The position numbers were made by a program, and so were the translations under genes. From positions 6,572,001 to 6,636,000 of the forward strand of contig NC_068567.1 of assembly GCF_025698545.1 (NCBI RefSeq): a DNA stretch of 64,000 bases. The letters are read 5' to 3'. Below the pieces are notes generated by a model. The model was not told the origin of the DNA. It ran no database searches and saw only the letters and a list, made by a program, of their open reading frames with translations. Positions within the stretch are counted from its first letter, which is position 1. Each line of letters opens with the position of its first letter. Positions 37,001 to 49,540 of the stretch are shown in pieces. Source of the stretch: Gossypium raimondii. Its lineage: Eukaryota; Streptophyta; Magnoliopsida; Malvales; Malvaceae.

Positions 37001-39243
37001 ATTGTAGTTCGTATGAATCCTTACTATTGGTTTCATTCTTTCACAACCTTTGCCAGAACCAATTTTTCATATCAGGCCTCTCAGGAGATGAAAATATTCG
37101 GAATCGTGTCTTGGAAGCATTATACCGGCGTATTTTACGAGCATACAGTGAAAACAAGTGTTTCAGGGTTATCATTATCATACCCCTACTTCCTGGTTTC
37201 CAGGTTCTGGCCATCAAACTTTTTAACTTGTATTTCAAATCATCGCATTATGATTGAACTCATATTTAAATTTAACAGGGAGGCCTTGATGATGCTGGTG
37301 CGGCATCTGTGAGAGCCATAATGCATTGGCAGTATCGAACCATTCGCAGAGGACATAATTCAATATTGCATAATCTTCATGATCGACTTGGTCCTAAAAC
37401 TCATGATTACATATCTTTCTATGGTCTTAGATCATATGGTGAACTTTTCGATGGCGGCCCTGTGGCAACCAGTCAAGTATGTTCCTGTACTAGCATTCTC
37501 TTCCTCTTATCATTTGTAATTTATGCTGGATTCTCTTTACAGTGGCATTAAGGTGTCAATGAAAGTTTAGCATGTAGCATACCATGTTTGACAAGCTATT
37601 TGCCCCCTACTATTTCTACAGGTATATGTTCATAGTAAAATCATGATAATTGATGACTCTGCAGCCATAATCGGATCCGCTAATATCAACGATAGAAGTT
37701 TACTTGGCTGTAGAGATTCAGAGGTATCACTGCATTCTGGATTGCCTTCAAATTCAAAATTTTCTGTGAAATTTGGCTATTATAGGGACTGACAAGATAA
37801 AGATAGTTCAGGGCTGAAATGTTAAATTTGTTGGTGTACAGAATTAAGCTTTTGGAAACTGTTCTTTGGAAACCGTTCTGTATCATCTGTTTGTATGCGT
37901 ACTGCGGTTGGATAGTTTGCAAGCTGTTATTTTCGAGTTTTTTTCTCTTTCGCCTAAGAATTCTGTATTGCTGGATGGTATGTTGCTGTATGTCTTCAGA
38001 TATTTTTAATGAATTGAACTCTGGATATTTGATCAAATGGAGAACTTGACTGTGCATGTGCTGGATGAGCATGAAAGTTTAAAGGTGAATATGTTGCAGA
38101 TGAGTTTTATTAGAATGTCCTTTGGTTGATGTTACCCAAGGTGGTTTTCGGGTTGTTTTGATTGGTTTATTTTGAAATGATTGATTGCTTGGTGGGCGAT
38201 GCCTGCAATGGTTACGAGTTATGTGTTTTTGGTACTGTCTTGGTCTTAATGAGGGTGATATGTTTTTGGATATTTTATTAGGTTTGTAAGTGTTTTTAAT
38301 TGTTGGGTTAATATATACGGAGGTACCTGAACTTGACAACTTATAACTTCTAAATGAAGTTTGATGTCACAATTCATATTTCAGATCGGTTTGCTTATTG
38401 AAGATAAAGAACTAGTCGATTCAAGGATGGGAGGAAATCCATGGAAGGCTGGAAAATTTAGTTTGAGCCTTCGCCTCTCGTTGTGGTCTGAACATCTTGG
38501 TCTTCGAAAAGGAGAGGTTAGTCATCCAACATTCATTCTTAATCAGTATGCTTATTGTATTGAACATGGATATAGCCTGATAAATGTGTTCTTCCTTTTC
38601 CTTTTCTTCTCGACTCAGGTAAATCAAATAGTCGACCCCATTAGTGATTCGAGTTATAAAGATATATGGGTTGCAACTGCAATGGTAAGCACTGGAATTG
38701 TATGTTTATAAATGAATTTCGGGTGGTTTCGAAATTAGTCAGATATAACTAGTGTTATGAAATTTAGACTTCTTGATCACATGGTTTAAGAACTATCAAC
38801 TATTCGACAAATTGATGCATGAATAGTATTTTGATGACAGATGAATACAACAATCTACCAGGAAATCTTTTCATGTCTCCCGACCGATCTTATACATTCC
38901 CGGTACACGATTACATCTCTTTTGTACTTTCGTACTCCTTTTTTGTTGTTCTTTGGTTGCCCTTTCCGGTTCTAACTCATGATCCAAATCATGCAGGGGT
39001 GCACTTCGTCAAATCATCAAAGAAAGACTTACTCACAATACAATTGATTTAGGAATAGCCCCTGAGACATTGGAATCATATCAGATTGGTGAAATAGAAA
39101 TCGAAAAAAACGTTCCGTTGGATCGACTAAAAGCGATTCGAGGACATCTTGTTTGTTTCCCCATGGATTTCATGTGCAAAGAAGACTTAAGACCTGTGTT
39201 TAATGAGAGTGAGTATTATGCATCTCCTCAGGTTTTTCATTGA
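31072..39243 (+). CDS. Phospholipase D zeta (PX-PH type)
   Basis: Hydrolyses phosphatidylcholine to phosphatidic acid; the zeta class is calcium-independent, binds phosphoinositides and acts at endomembranes and tonoplast in root development and phosphate starvation (family knowledge). Twenty exons join in phase to 1090 residues: 31072-31296, 31415-31516, 31662-31777, 32002-32143, 32515-32685, 33228-33401, 33858-34100, 34204-34320, 34761-34900, 35010-35159, 35701-35857, 35955-36425, 36854-36964, 37057-37203, 37279-37476, 37622-37723, 38385-38516, 38619-38684, 38841-38902, 38997-39243. The PX domain covers about residues 45-200 and the PH domain about 215-345. HKD motif 1 is HHEKLVIVD (H480, K482, D487); HKD motif 2 is HSKIMIIDD (H892, K894, D899). 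The end [19 protein letters not shown] and SPQVFH are conserved. Intron 1 uses a GC donor and exon 7 has a purine-rich acceptor. All frames are open, so it is probably functional. Confidence 0.95.
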
Positions 39244-39890
39244 ATGCAATTCCTCATCTTTTTTGCCCTAACAAATTTGCCTAGGAATCATGTAGGCTGA
39301 TTATATTTTTGTAAGCCTTAAGGAAAAAAAATTGTATTTCTAATCAGTTTTGGCTTAGAATTTATTAATATATATTTTTAACATCTTTGATTTTATTTTT
39401 TTTTTGTGTCGAAAGAGGAAACTAGATATCATTAAAGCAAAATTAAGATATTGTACCATACATACTGCATCCAAAAGCTAATAAAGAATTTAAACAATTA
39501 GGAATATCATCTTTACACAAGGTGATTTGGAGATTATTATCAAGTTGTGTGACATGCTTAAGTGCTTTAGAAGTCATGCTGTGGAGGAGTGTCCATTTCA
39601 ATTTCAAAATTTGCAATGTCAAGATGTCTAGTCAATGATAGTTCATCTTTTAAAGCTTAAGCATGTATCTTATCCCATACTCTCTTAGTAACTTCACAAT
39701 ACATCCTCTATCGGTAAAAAAGATTTTCAAATTTGGTAATAGTTTAGAGAGAATTTTTGCTTAGGCATTGAAAGATGCTTTTCTAATGCCAACGAGTAAA
39801 TATTCACAAGCGTGAAACAATGAGTAAACACTCATATCATTGGTATCATTGTTCTAATTATTTAAGCTAAAGTCAATGCTCTAATACCAA
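39244..39890 (-). mobile_element. Probable internal fragment of a Copia-like element
   Basis: Directly left of the Copia-like LTR, the minus strand shows TTGGTATTAGAGC (39878-39890), close to the initiator-tRNA-Met primer site TGGTATCAGAGC. Leftward the sequence is AT-rich with no clear gag; the first part (39244-39400) is the 3' flank of the phospholipase gene. ATATCATTGGTAT and ATACCAATGATAT form a 13-bp inverted pair at about 39833 and 39883. Confidence 0.4.
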
Positions 39891-40808
39891 TGATATAAGC
39901 TAATCCAAAACTAGGAAAAAAAAGAGATTTTTTTAAAGAAGAAATTAGAGAGGGCAAGAAGAAGAATAGAGGGAGAGACAGAGAAAATTTACCTCAAATT
40001 CCCATACAACTAAAGGGGAACAACTATAACTTGTAGAAGCAAGCTTAGCCTATAATGAATTCTTACCGAGCAAATATATAAAATGGCCTGCAACATAATG
40101 ATACAAGCCTTAGCTTTTTTTTTTTTTAATATAATAGTAAAATTACAGTTTTGTTTTCTCTATTATGCTCAAATTATAGGTGTGTGGATAAAAATGAACT
40201 TATGAGAAATTAACGAAGGTTTCAAGACGTGTATCAATGCCACTTTCTTTGAGGTTTTATTTGCCCCCACTTATATTTTAGTGTGCAAAAGAGTTACTGG
40301 CAACTAAACCTCAAGGATATAATGAAACCCAATGATTGCCTACGTTTTGCATCTACAAAAACATTCTATTGAGCACTGAGTGGAGCATAGCAAGGATATC
40401 AATTTCTATAAAGAATTTATGCAGTAATTCCTTATAGAATAATATAGAAATACAAAAGATGGTGGGAGAATAGAAGAAACATTGTTTCTATGTTTTTGGG
40501 TGTGTCAGACAAATGAAATTTGACTCTTATTTATAAAAGTTTTCATATTTTTTCATAGTAACACAACTATCTAAATGGATAGTCACATCTTTTAATAATA
40601 CACGTAATTATTCAATAGATGTATCATTGAACAATCATGATTCATTGTTAATAATAAAGTGATATAATTTTTGAATTTAAGAGACATAATTCATCACTAT
40701 AAAATGTGATAAATCTTGATTAATAACCAAATAATATAACTTTTGGTTACTTATAACTTTTCATTGTAACTATTGAAACACTAAATATATGTTGAAAATG
40801 TTCCAACA
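39891..40808 (-). repeat. Copia-like LTR
   Basis: On the minus strand it begins TGTTGGAACATTTTC (40808 leftward) and ends ...GCTTATATCA (39891), 918 bases with TG...CA ends. A TATA-like TATAAATAAGAG lies near 40525-40540 on the minus strand. The adjacent primer site fits the Ty1/Copia pattern. No second LTR or target duplication was found, so it is a truncated element. Confidence 0.6.
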
Positions 40809-40811
40809 CAA

Positions 40812-41100
40812 ATATGAAATTTAGTTTTTATATTTTAGTTTGATATAATTTGGTCTTCTAATTTTACAATCACATTAGTTAGATCAAAGAATTAACATCT
40901 TTAACTATCTATTTCGAGTAAAATAGTTATGTTCTTTTTAAAACACTTTTCTAATTCACAAAAAGAGAGAATATTTTGACATGAGACATTTCTAACATTT
41001 TGATCGGAATAATTAAGGGTATTAACTATTTGGACTAACTAATGATATTACAAAAGTACAATAACCTAATTATTGCAAATTAAAGTATTAACATGAAATC
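40812..41100. mobile_element. Imperfect fold-back (MITE-like) element
   Basis: CACATTAGTTAGATCAAAGA (about 40871) and the inverse TTTGGACTAACTAATG (about 41029) belong to inverted arms of 70 or more bases with many mismatches. Non-coding; borders are approximate. Confidence 0.45.
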
Positions 41101-42870
41101 TTACATTTAAACATAGTGGAGGGACAGTAACTACAATTTGACCTAAAACAATCATTATAACTTGCCATAATAAAAAGTTCTATATTGTTTTGAAAAATAT
41201 TTTAGTAAACTACTGATTAATATAAAAAAGTTAATATTCGATATTTTAATAATATAAGCAAATAAGACTCGAAAACCGAATTTAGATATAAATTCAATAT
41301 TTAAAATTGGACATAAAGATAAATAATTTCAAAAGATTTCAAAATAATCAATTAAATCCAATTCCGGAGAAAGAAAATCAATTTCTACCCCAAAAAAAAG
41401 TATTAGGACGTTTCTTTAACAATTGTGATTTATCTGGATAAAGGTGTTATAGGGGTGGAAATATTTTTGAGATATCCATAAAATGTGAAATTTATGTGAT
41501 CCACAAATATTGGAAGAGCTCCAATTATTTGATTGAAACATTTCACCTTTCTGAACATGCTCAAATGTTGGCAAAACCCAAGGCACATCCTTTCCTTTCT
41601 AATTATGCAATCAAAGTATATCAAATACCCCACTAGATGAATTTCTATCCAAGATGCCCACAAATTTTTTGCACACAGATTTGCAAATCTAGTTGAAATT
41701 GTTGATAAATTTCTCATTTTCTTAGAAGAATTAACGAAATCTCACATAAGTTACTTAAATTCACTATTTAAATACTAGTTTTTATTAATTGTGAGTTTAT
41801 TTTTATTTATATTTTATAATAAATAAAAGTTAAATATTATCCCGAATCAAATCTGAAATAAATACCAACTAAAAATTTATAAACAAATGATGATCGAATC
41901 TTAACTCGATTGGCATGAGCATTGTTGTAATATAGGAGGACATGAGTTTGAGTGTGCTGAAGCGTATTGTCTTCCTATTTATAGATTAGAGAAGGACTAT
42001 GAGTAGTTCTAAACATAATGACAAAAAAACAGATACAACCAAAACCTACAATAGAATTATTAAAACCTACAATAGAATTATTCAAAACAAAAATTTATAA
42101 ATAAATTCTTTACTCCAACAACCTGATTTTTAATTTTCTCAATCTGGAATATTCAATTCTACTATTTTGACATTCCCTCTGTTGTTGAGCCAATATTTAG
42201 TAACCATGGAATTTTGGTCCCAATACCATGACCCAAGCTCATGGATCATTGTCCATCTTGTCTAACCCCACCACCCCTAATTATTATTATTATATTTAAA
42301 AGTAGTTTTCTTTGATATAAATATCGAGTTTTGATATTGTTAGCACAATTTACAATTATAAGGTGTATGTATATATTATATAAATATATTTAAATTTTCA
42401 TCTATGTTGTATTGTATAGATTAAATTTTACATTATAATCGATGGTCCATTATTCCGACTGGCAAACTGGTAGCCATGTGTTTGGTCTTTTGTTATAACT
42501 AGAATTCTTATTAATTTTGTTCTTCTTATAGCTACCCATTAATAATCTATTCATAGTGGCTTAAGATATGATTAAATTAATTAAAATGATAATACTAGTT
42601 TTATCCCAACAATTCTCATCCATGAAATATATCTTATTTAATTACCCATTCCTTTAATTTATTTCATAAAATATTTTACTAACTTCTGACCGACTTCAAT
42701 TCATAAAATCAAAATCTTAAGGTTAAGGTTAACTATGATGATGAAGATGATGAGGTATACCCATATTTTTTTTTATTATAATTTTAAAATGTCCGAAATA
42801 CCCTTTTTTTCGTATAACTCAACTGCCAAATCCAAGGTATTTTAGTCCTTTTCTCCAGCCCTGTTTATCG
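41101..42870. other. Intergenic AT-rich DNA
   Basis: No supported gene. A 95-codon open stretch at 41430-41717 (-) has no recognisable domain and normal AT-rich composition. AAACCTACAATAGAATTATT is duplicated at 42042 and 42064. The last 40 bases before 42870 lead into the PP2C transcript. Confidence 0.4.
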
Positions 42871-43308
42871 TTTGCTGTGAAAGATATAGGTTACGTACTT
42901 GTACAAAGCCAGCCATTGTTTTACAGAAAAAACAAATATATTGAAAAATGGAGTATAAGCTACATGAGACTTCTTCATATTCAAGAATCCGTCGGATTCC
43001 ATCAAGCAATTCGAGAATCGAGATTCCGGCGATTGGTGGCCGTGTGTAGTGGTCGTTTCTCGGATTCAAATTCGAGCAAGAACAAAGGTATATGCCATAT
43101 ATATACACGCACATACATAGAGTCCATACTAATTTGTACGTAGTTAAAGACTTTGTTCTTGATTTTATTCAATTTTCTAAGTTCTTTGAATATAACTTGT
43201 ACCCGTATTTGAATATGTGTCGATTTATGGATCGAGATTTTAAGATTGTGCTTTGTGTTTTAAGAAGTAAATAGTGCAGTATAAGAAGAAGAAGAAGAAG
43301 AAGCAGAA
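42871..43308 (+). promoter_or_regulatory. 5' UTR of the PP2C with probable intron
   Basis: GC-richer text at about 42930-43087 ends GAACAAAG|GTATATGC, a good donor. A matching acceptor GAAGAAGCAG lies a few bases before the start ATG at 43309. An upstream ATG at 42949 (ATGGAGTATAAG) opens a frame of about 34 codons if spliced or unspliced, which could damp translation. Confidence 0.45.
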
Positions 43309-45378
43309 ATGGTGCTTTTGCCATCACTTTTTGATGGATTGGCAAGAGGTGTTTCAATGAAGAAAGGGAAGAATCAAAACAATGAGACGGATGGTGGAAG
43401 GGAAGCAGCTGAAAGCATGGCCAAAGATGCAAAGAAGAATGAAATGATGCTGTGTTCCTCAGGTACTGTCAATTCCAACAAGTCCAATGATTTTGCTTCC
43501 ATCTGCTCCAAGAGAGGCCAAAAAGGAACCAACCAGGATTCTGCAATTGTTTGGGAGGTAATTTATCACCTCATTTCACATCATCCTATGTTAAGCTAAA
43601 TCCAGATGGTTCATGCAACCACCTGCATCTCCTTTCTTAACTCGAGCTTTGGCCTTTTTTTTTTTTTTTTGTATAATCTAGCTGTATAACTCAAGAATTA
43701 ATCGAGATTGGTTCATGTTACCACCGAAGATTTAAGATTCGAATCACAACATCTATGACCCTTTTAACCTTCTTTGTATAACCCAAGATTTAATCAAGAT
43801 GGTTCATGTTACCGCCTTTTAAGTGGTATCATTTAATAGGTCTAAAATTCGAATCACAGCATCTGCAACTCCTTTATTTATTCTCAAACTACTATGACTT
43901 TGCATGATCTAACTTTATAACCCAAGATTTAATACAAATGTTTGATCCAACAAGTATGGGTTAATTTGATATGTGTTGTTTTTTCAATATAGAAATTTGG
44001 GTGCCAAGAAGATATGATATTCTGTGGTATTTTTGATGGGCATGGACCATGGGGTCATATTGTAGCCAAAAGGGTGAAAAATTCTGTGCCTGCTTCTTTG
44101 CTTTGCAACTGGCAAAAGGCTCTTTCCTTAACCTCACTTCCCCATCAACTGGATACTGAATTCAACTCAACTTCTCATCACTTTGATATCTGGAAACAAT
44201 CTTATTTGAAAGCTTATGCTGATGTTGACCTTGAGCTTAAGCACCATCCTGGCATTGATGCTTTCCGTAGCGGCACTACAGCTTTGACGATCATCAAACA
44301 GGTACACTTTCATTACTTGGACTCTTCACTTTTCTTAAACTATTTGTGTCAAACACTTGTATTCAAGCATGGTTATATGGAGGTACGTTTAAGATAGTTC
44401 GGCTAACCGGTATTCGACCTTAAGATGGTCTGGTCAACTGAATTTTTTCAACTTTGATGGATTAGGGTGAACATCTGGTTATAGCAAATGTTGGTGATTC
44501 TAGGGCAGTCCTAGCAACTACTTCAGATGATGGCAAATTGGCACCTCTTCAGCTTACTGTTGACTTCAAGCCTAACATTCCAGGTTTGTAATGGCTTTAT
44601 TACCACCTTATTTTGCCTAGTTTTTGTACTAACACGGTTCCAGGACATTTCACCCGCATCGCCTTTGTGGCCCAAAGAGGACAATACCTTTATGGTCTAA
44701 TCTTGGTGCATACGGCGATGGGGAGGAGTCATCCTGGGACTGATCATTATAATCTTTATTATGCTGATATATATATGTATGTGTATATTATGTAACAGAG
44801 GAGGCTGAGAGAATACTACAGTGCAATGGGAGAGTGTTTTGCTTAAGAGATGAACCAGGGGTGTACAGGGTGTGGACACCTAATGGGGATACACCAGGAC
44901 TAGCTTTATCAAGAGCCATTGGTGACCACTGTGTCAAAGAGTTTGGCCTCATTTCAGTGCCTGATGTCACCCAAAGAAACATCACAAACAATGACCAATT
45001 TGTCATTTTAGCAACAGATGGGGTATGTATATTATATTCAGTGCCTTGTACTCCAAGAAAACAAGGAATACATGAAAGGGTCAGTCCAATTGATCATAAA
45101 CAGAAACGCTATTTAACATTAACATATTTTTTTTATTAAATTAGGTTTGGGATGTTATTTCAAATGAAGCAGCAGTGGAGATAGTTTCTTCAACAGAAGA
45201 TAGGGAAAAATCAGCAAAAAAATTGGTTCAATGTGCCATGAGAGCATGGAAGTATAAGAAAAGAGGGATTGCAATGGATGATATCTCGGCCATCTGCCTC
45301 TTCTTCCACCCCAAGCTGTCTCAACAAGTTAACTTCGTCAAAGCCTCCGCCCCCGCCAAGATGGCAAAACTCGGGTAA
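43309..45378 (+). CDS. Protein phosphatase 2C (clade E-like)
   Basis: Mg/Mn-dependent Ser/Thr phosphatase. Five exons join in phase: 43309-43557, 43993-44301, 44466-44583, 44799-45022 and 45145-45378, giving 377 residues. Catalytic motifs are in order: GQKGTNQD near the first strand, FDGHGPWG (D98, G99), SGTTALT, VGDSRAV (D197), SRAIGDH, ATDGVWDV (D299, D303) and the late acidic pair in MDDISAI (D345, D346). The N-terminus MVLLPSLFDGLARGVSMKKG aligns with clade E PP2Cs, but residue 2 is Val where many relatives have a myristoylated Gly. The substrate is unknown; clade members act in stress and hormone signalling. Frames are intact. Confidence 0.93.
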
Positions 45379-46231
45379 CTGATTGTTGCCGTCGGCCATC
45401 GGCGGTTCATTGCCTTTGGGTTACTGTGTTATGTATGGATGTAGTAATGTTAAACCTATATTGAAATTGTTTCATAAGATGCATCTGCATGAACAGATCT
45501 TTTGAACTTTCATATTCGGTATTTCTAATATTATGGATGACGTGTTTAATGTATTATATATTCGTATAAATTCTAATGTATAAATAATTTGGATTATATA
45601 ATATTTAACACGTTTATGTATTTTATACACATTAACTTAAGTGTTTATTAGAATACAAGTTAGTTATTAAGTGCTTATTTTAAAGGAAAATGAGGGCTTA
45701 TTTAAATAAAATGATAAAGTTGAAGGGCATTTTTATAGTTTAGCCAAAGCCAAAAGAAAAAATTGTTGAATCAATTCAACTCTGTTAACTTATTATTATT
45801 CAAGAATGGCAAACCTTACAAAAACCCGAAAAACTTGAAGGCTAAGAACAATAACTTATATTTGCACTACAATGCTTATTTTACTTATGACAAATGGCGA
45901 AATTTTAAGTCTTTAATGATTTTTTTAATTTAGGAATTTAACTAAAATTTTTAAAAATTTTCAAAAATATCTTAAATAAGTTTAATGAGAATTTTCAAAA
46001 TTTGAGTGTAACTAATTTATTTTTTAAATGTTTAAAAATAAAATCATAATTTCCCATTTAAACGACTTGCCTCTAGCTCAAACCTATGTATTTATTGTTG
46101 TTGCGATAGTAATTATGCCAACTAAGCCATGGTCCCTTTGGATCACATATGGGTAGCATGGGGCAAGACAAAGCAATGATCCTTTAGTTAAATGATACAA
46201 CACCAATTTTAATCTCATCCAAATATTATTA
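45379..46231. other. Intergenic AT-rich DNA
   Basis: Holds the PP2C 3' flank (to about 45500). No gene or clear repeat is supported. Confidence 0.5.
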
Positions 46232-46656
46232 AGGTAAAATGATAAATTTGGTTCTTCAACTTCAAAAAAAAAAATAAAAAAAATCTCTTATTTAATTTTT
46301 ATTTTTTTAAATTTTTCATTGTTTGTCAAATCACTCGAAAATGGATGGAAACAATTAACGTATATTAACTTTGCTGATATTGCATCCATGCGATAATCCA
46401 TATGTATGCCACCTTAACAATTAATTAATTTGTTGAAAATTTAAAATATTAAATATAAATCTTTATATTTTTAAATATTTTATATTTTTTGAATTTTAAA
46501 CTTTTATGTCAGTAAAGTTAACAAATATTAATTTTTCATTTATTTTGGGTTAATTTGACAAACAACGCCAAGTTTAAAAATAAAAAACCAGAAAATTAAA
46601 TAAATAATTAAAATGTTTTTTTTTAAAGTTGAAAGAGGAATTAAGTATAATGTTTT
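46232..46656. mobile_element. Fold-back (MITE-like) element, about 425 bp
   Basis: The left arm CTTCAACTTCAAAAAAA...TTCATTGTTTGTCAAATCA and the right arm (inverse: CTTTCAACTTTAAAAAAA...GTTGTTTGTCAAATTAA) pair over roughly 100 bases. The centre carries TTAACTTTGCTGA and its inverse TCAGTAAAGTTAAC. No coding. Confidence 0.6.
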
Positions 46657-48442
46657 CAACCTCTTTGTTAATCATCCAATGAATGATTCACTTTCAGTTT
46701 TAGAAATTGAAAACCATAATTTTCTTTCACTTTTAGTCCTCAAATCTTGACTACAATTACTTTAGACTGTTACTTATCAAGATAGCATCATTCTTTTTTG
46801 TTTTCTTTTATGGATCTTAACATCCTTGATTTTTGCTGGTTATTTTCTCATTGAATTATATAGCAGTATGAGAAATTAAGAATGGGAGTCAACTAGTTTT
46901 CTAATTTATAAAAGTGAAACCATTTTAAACTAACTAGAATTAATTTGTAGTCTAAATGAATTATGTAGAAGATTCTTTTTTTTTACAAAGTAAGGTTTGA
47001 GGTCTATTAATATTATTATTACGAGTAGTTATATGAATCAATTGAGATAAATTTCGAACTTAATATTTTTCTAGATTAGTAAGACTTTTGCCAGTAAAAT
47101 ATTAGAGTTAGTTTCATCAAAATTATAAATTTATATACAATAATAAAATTACGTTTTAGCTCTTTAAAATTATAATTCAATTCTAATCTAAAATAGTGAA
47201 ATATTAGTTTAGTCCCTTAAAATTATAAAATTACAAGTTAATATAATAATGAAATTACATTTTAACTCCATAGATGATGCCAAGGCCGTAAAATGGAAAT
47301 TTTAAGCTTTTAGCCCTTTAATTACAATTTATAAAATTTTAAATTAGTATATAGTAAAATTACATTTTGATACTTCAAAATTTTTTTGATTTAGTCCTTA
47401 AAAGATTTAAAAACTTTTAAAATAATGGAATTACATTTTAACCCTTATAAAAATATACAGCTTAATTCTGGTCCAGAACAATTTTCTAACTTCCCAAGTG
47501 CATTTCTAAAAAATGCTATTTAAAAAAAAAAAACCAGATTAGGCAATATTTTCAAAAAATTACGAGACTAGGCTGATTTTACAAAAATGTTTCCAACTAA
47601 AAGCACTTTTTGCTCCAATATCTTTTATTTATTTATTTATTGTGCAACCTCTTGTGAAAATAAAATTTACAAAGCATGTTTTATATAAACTCCGAGCTCA
47701 TTTCTTTTGTTTTCTTAAGTGATATGGGATATGAGTCTATATAAACTCATACTCCATTTGCAGTTTGTTCTAAACATTAATCTTATGTTGTTAATTAAAA
47801 ATAAGCATTTTCGTAAAATTGACCTAATCCCATAATTAAAAAAAAGACCTAATCTGATAAATTTTCTTAAAATAAAATTAGACATTTTAAGAAATTCAGT
47901 CCAACTTCCCACCTATTTAACTCCTAAAATTTATAATTTATTTCCTAAATCCATATGAATTCTGATAGTTGAATTTCGATAATAGAGAAAAGTTACAACG
48001 TGGCCTTTATTTCTGTTTTACACGGCAAAGTTAGCATTGGATGAAAACCTTCGTCAAAAGAATATTTTTATGAAGAATCTTGAAGATCAAATCTTTTCTT
48101 CCTCCTTTTTAAGCCATGGAAATTTGGTCTTAAAAATTTGAATTTCGTCAACTTTTATCGTATGTATTTAAAGGTAAATAGATTTCTTTGAAAAAAATGA
48201 AGAGTGGAACCCACATATAATATATAATCTAAAAGAATTATCTTTGGCACATTCATTTTCACACGGAAATAATCCTTTGATGGCAAATAATCCCTCTCTC
48301 AGAAGTGGATTGCAGAATCTATTCTTCCAGCACTTACAAGCATGGAATCTATACCTCTCCTTCATCATTTCCAATTCTTTTCTCTATCTTTTTTGACACA
48401 TGCTCTTAGGGGAAAAACATTGCCGCCCTATTCTTTATTTTT
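46657..48442. other. Intergenic AT-rich DNA with a degenerate dispersed repeat
   Basis: Between 47130 and 47470 the phrase ATAAAATTACATTTTA(G/A)CTC with TTTAAAATTATAA recurs four or five times. Related wording appears at 57080-57200 and 63220-63310. No gene. Confidence 0.4.
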
Positions 48443-49540
48443 CTACATTATTGCACAGGCATTGGGATTTTCATCACTAAATATTGATGTAATATTTCCA
48501 TTGCCATTGCCATTGCTGTTGTTGTAATTGCTACCGCTGCTGCCGTTGCTGTAATTACCGTAATAGTCTTCGTTGTGATGATCGATCCTACTGAAATGCG
48601 AGTAATGTGAGTATCGTGGTGGGGAAGGAACGTATTCATATTCCGTCACGTACGGTGACGGCTTGTACGTGTTGTAACTGTGGGTTACGAAGGCCGGTTG
48701 TGGTGGTAATTCATGGTGGAAAGGTTGGCTATTAGGATAGAAATTGCATTGGCTATTAGGGAATTGCCTGTTGCAGGGTCCTCCATAACTGTGAACATAT
48801 CCGAATCTATGTCCGTAATCAGGCGGATGGTGACATATTACATGGACTTCGCCCACATCTTTCGGTCCCGAATGTGGCGGTTGTTGCTGGCCAGCATTAG
48901 CATTTGCATCCGGTGCGGGTGCGGGTGCTGGCTCTGGTTGTGGATTCTCTGGGGGTGGTACTGGTTGGTCTCTCTGTTGGTCCGCAGTTGGGGCTGCTGC
49001 TTCAGGTTGTGAAGCAGCAGCTTCAGCTGACGGTGGAGCTTCTGGTGGGGTTGGATTTTCCGTCTCTGGAGCTGCCGAACCATCGTCAGGCGGTTGTTCC
49101 GGTGGCTGCTCAGCCGTTTCTGTTGGTTCCGAATAGGAACAGATTGTTACGCTCTTCCTAGTTTTCCGAATTGCCTTGATGATTCTTTCCGGATCTGCCC
49201 ATCCTATAACTGTCAACTTCTGTTGAGCAATATCGGGATAAACTTCATATATACCTATAAATTAAAACAATGAAACGAAAAATTCAACAATCAAGCAATG
49301 ACTAGAAACTGAATAAAAATAATTAATAGGCAAAAATGTTAATAGCTTGTTATACCATGAATGCCATGAAGAGCTTTTTTAATCTTCTGAACGCAACCGT
49401 TGCAGTCCATTCGGACTTGAAACTCTGTAACTCGAGGTTTCTGCAATAAAAAAAGAAAGAGTGATTAGCTGAAATTGTAGTTTGCAATGTAATAATGGAA
49501 GTTCCATTGATGAAAATAGAGAAGCTTTAACTACCTCCAT
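48443..49540 (-). CDS. Heavy metal-associated isoprenylated plant protein (HIPP)
   Basis: Metal-binding protein anchored by a prenyl group; the family acts in metal handling and stress and sits at membranes or nucleus. Three exons on the minus strand: 49535-49540 (only ATGGAG), 49356-49440 and 48443-49254, giving 300 residues. The HMA domain is residues 3-70 with the metal site MDCNGC (C15, C18) and ends near DPERIIKAIRKTRK. A long Pro/Gln/Ala-rich linker (about 80-150) and a Tyr/Asn/Ser-rich tail (about 170-290) follow. The C-terminus CAIM is a farnesylation CaaX box. The linker is longer than in many HIPPs. The six-base first exon is supported by good splice sites (GTAGTT donor, TTGCAG acceptor) and by the family N-terminus. 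Confidence 0.9.

Noticed and set aside
41430-41717. A 95-codon minus-strand gene
   Set aside because: No domain, promoter or splice evidence; AT-rich intergenic context. Could be an old transposon piece but cannot be supported.
48713-49161. Plus-strand Trp/Val/Leu-rich proteins opposite the HIPP gene
   Set aside because: They are antisense to the Pro/Gln-rich linker of the HIPP, whose codon pattern keeps the other frames open.
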